A stretch of 6,375 nucleotides of DNA, taken from positions 1-6,375 of the forward strand of contig DAGH01000022.1 of assembly GCA_002495675.1 (NCBI GenBank), in the 5' to 3' direction. The DNA is from Euryarchaeota archaeon UBA182. Lineage in GTDB: Archaea; Thermoplasmatota; Poseidoniia; Poseidoniales; Thalassarchaeaceae. A model generated the notes under the pieces. That model saw only the letters and a program-made list of their open reading frames with translations. It ran no database searches and was not told where the DNA came from. The position numbers and the translations under genes are program-made. Shown here piece after piece: positions 6,170 through 6,375 of the stretch. Each line of letters starts with the position of its first letter. The stretch's first letter is position 1.

Positions 6170-6375
6170 TCATACCACTTTGTTCTCTATCGCCCCAATC
6201 ATCTCGATCTCGCACCTTACCACATCCCCGGCTTGCAGGAACACGTTCCCCTTGCGCTCCTTGTCGGCTTTACCGGAAGCACCTCTGGGGCTGAATCCGG
6301 ATCCCGGTGGAGTCCCAGTCGCAACAATGTCACCGGGTCGCAGCGTCATCGCGCTTGATAGGTATTCGACTTGCT
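6170..6375 (-). CDS. FAH-family hydrolase/isomerase, C-terminal end only (partial)
   Basis: Only the last 67 codons are inside the window; the gene runs off the right edge and ends at the stop at 6172-6170. The visible part contains LRPGDIVATGTPPGSGFSP (visible residues 11-29) and FLQAGDVVRCEIEMIGAIEN (45-64), the diagnostic C-terminal strands of the fumarylacetoacetate hydrolase fold, ending in KVV. Family members hydrolyse, decarboxylate, isomerise or hydrate 2-oxo or 2-hydroxy diene acids, for example HpaG-type isomerase/decarboxylases and acylpyruvases. The family's acidic metal-binding residues lie further upstream and are not visible, so the reaction cannot be chosen. As the upstream member of a probable operon with the ligase and hydroxylase, it is a good candidate for processing the meta-cleavage product. 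The segment from about D37 to N43 (DKERKGN) before the FLQAGD strand is typical of the family's surface loop. Confidence 0.9.
   Translation of the reverse strand, partial: QVEYLSSAMTLRPGDIVATGTPPGSGFSPRGASGKADKERKGNVFLQAGDVVRCEIEMIGAIENKVV

Noticed and set aside
5924..6358. Forward 144-codon open frame at the right end
   Set aside because: It is antisense to the ligase N-terminus and to the FAH-family C-terminus, both recognised by motif; its own translation is not family-like.
1..6375. CRISPR array, tRNA, rRNA, transposon or defence system
   Set aside because: No spaced repeats, cloverleaf or rRNA-like stretches, transposase motifs or terminal inverted repeats were seen; almost all the sequence is accounted for by metabolic genes.

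Overview
This window holds five protein-coding genes that read as one aromatic-ring catabolism locus, arranged as two converging gene strings. On the + strand are a two-domain type I extradiol ring-cleavage dioxygenase (114-1538) and an overlapping alpha/beta-hydrolase with an Asp nucleophile (1528-2892). On the - strand, reading leftward from the right edge, are the C-terminal end of a fumarylacetoacetate-hydrolase-family enzyme (6170 to beyond 6375), an AlkK-like acyl-CoA ligase (4529-6154) and an MhpA/PheA-type FAD-dependent aromatic hydroxylase (2895-4532). The two strings meet tail to tail with only 2 bp between their stop codons (2892 and 2895). Nearly every base after 113 is coding. No tRNA, rRNA, CRISPR array, insertion sequence or large repeat was seen.

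Proposed division of labour (inference from enzyme families): the flavoprotein hydroxylates a phenolic substrate to a catechol. The Fe(II)-type dioxygenase opens the ring next to the diol (meta cleavage). The alpha/beta-hydrolase and the FAH-family enzyme process the ring-opened chain by hydrolysis, hydration or isomerisation. The ligase activates a carboxylic acid, either a side chain of the starting compound or a degradation product, as a CoA thioester. The set resembles the logic of phenylpropionate (Mhp) and steroid (HsaA-D plus FadD3) degradation, but the hydrolase is not of the usual Ser type. The true substrate cannot be read from the sequence.

Organism: prokaryotic, judging by intron-free, overlapping, tightly spaced genes. 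Arginine is written largely as AGG, with frequent ATA, GGG and GAG codons. The first + gene has no Shine-Dalgarno sequence and a TATA-like element about 25 bp before its ATG, whereas the downstream genes do have Shine-Dalgarno-like sequences. That mix suggests an archaeon (a marine or soil Thermoplasmatota-like lineage is one possibility). A bacterium with similar codon use, for example a SAR202-type Chloroflexota, cannot be excluded. The assignment is tentative.
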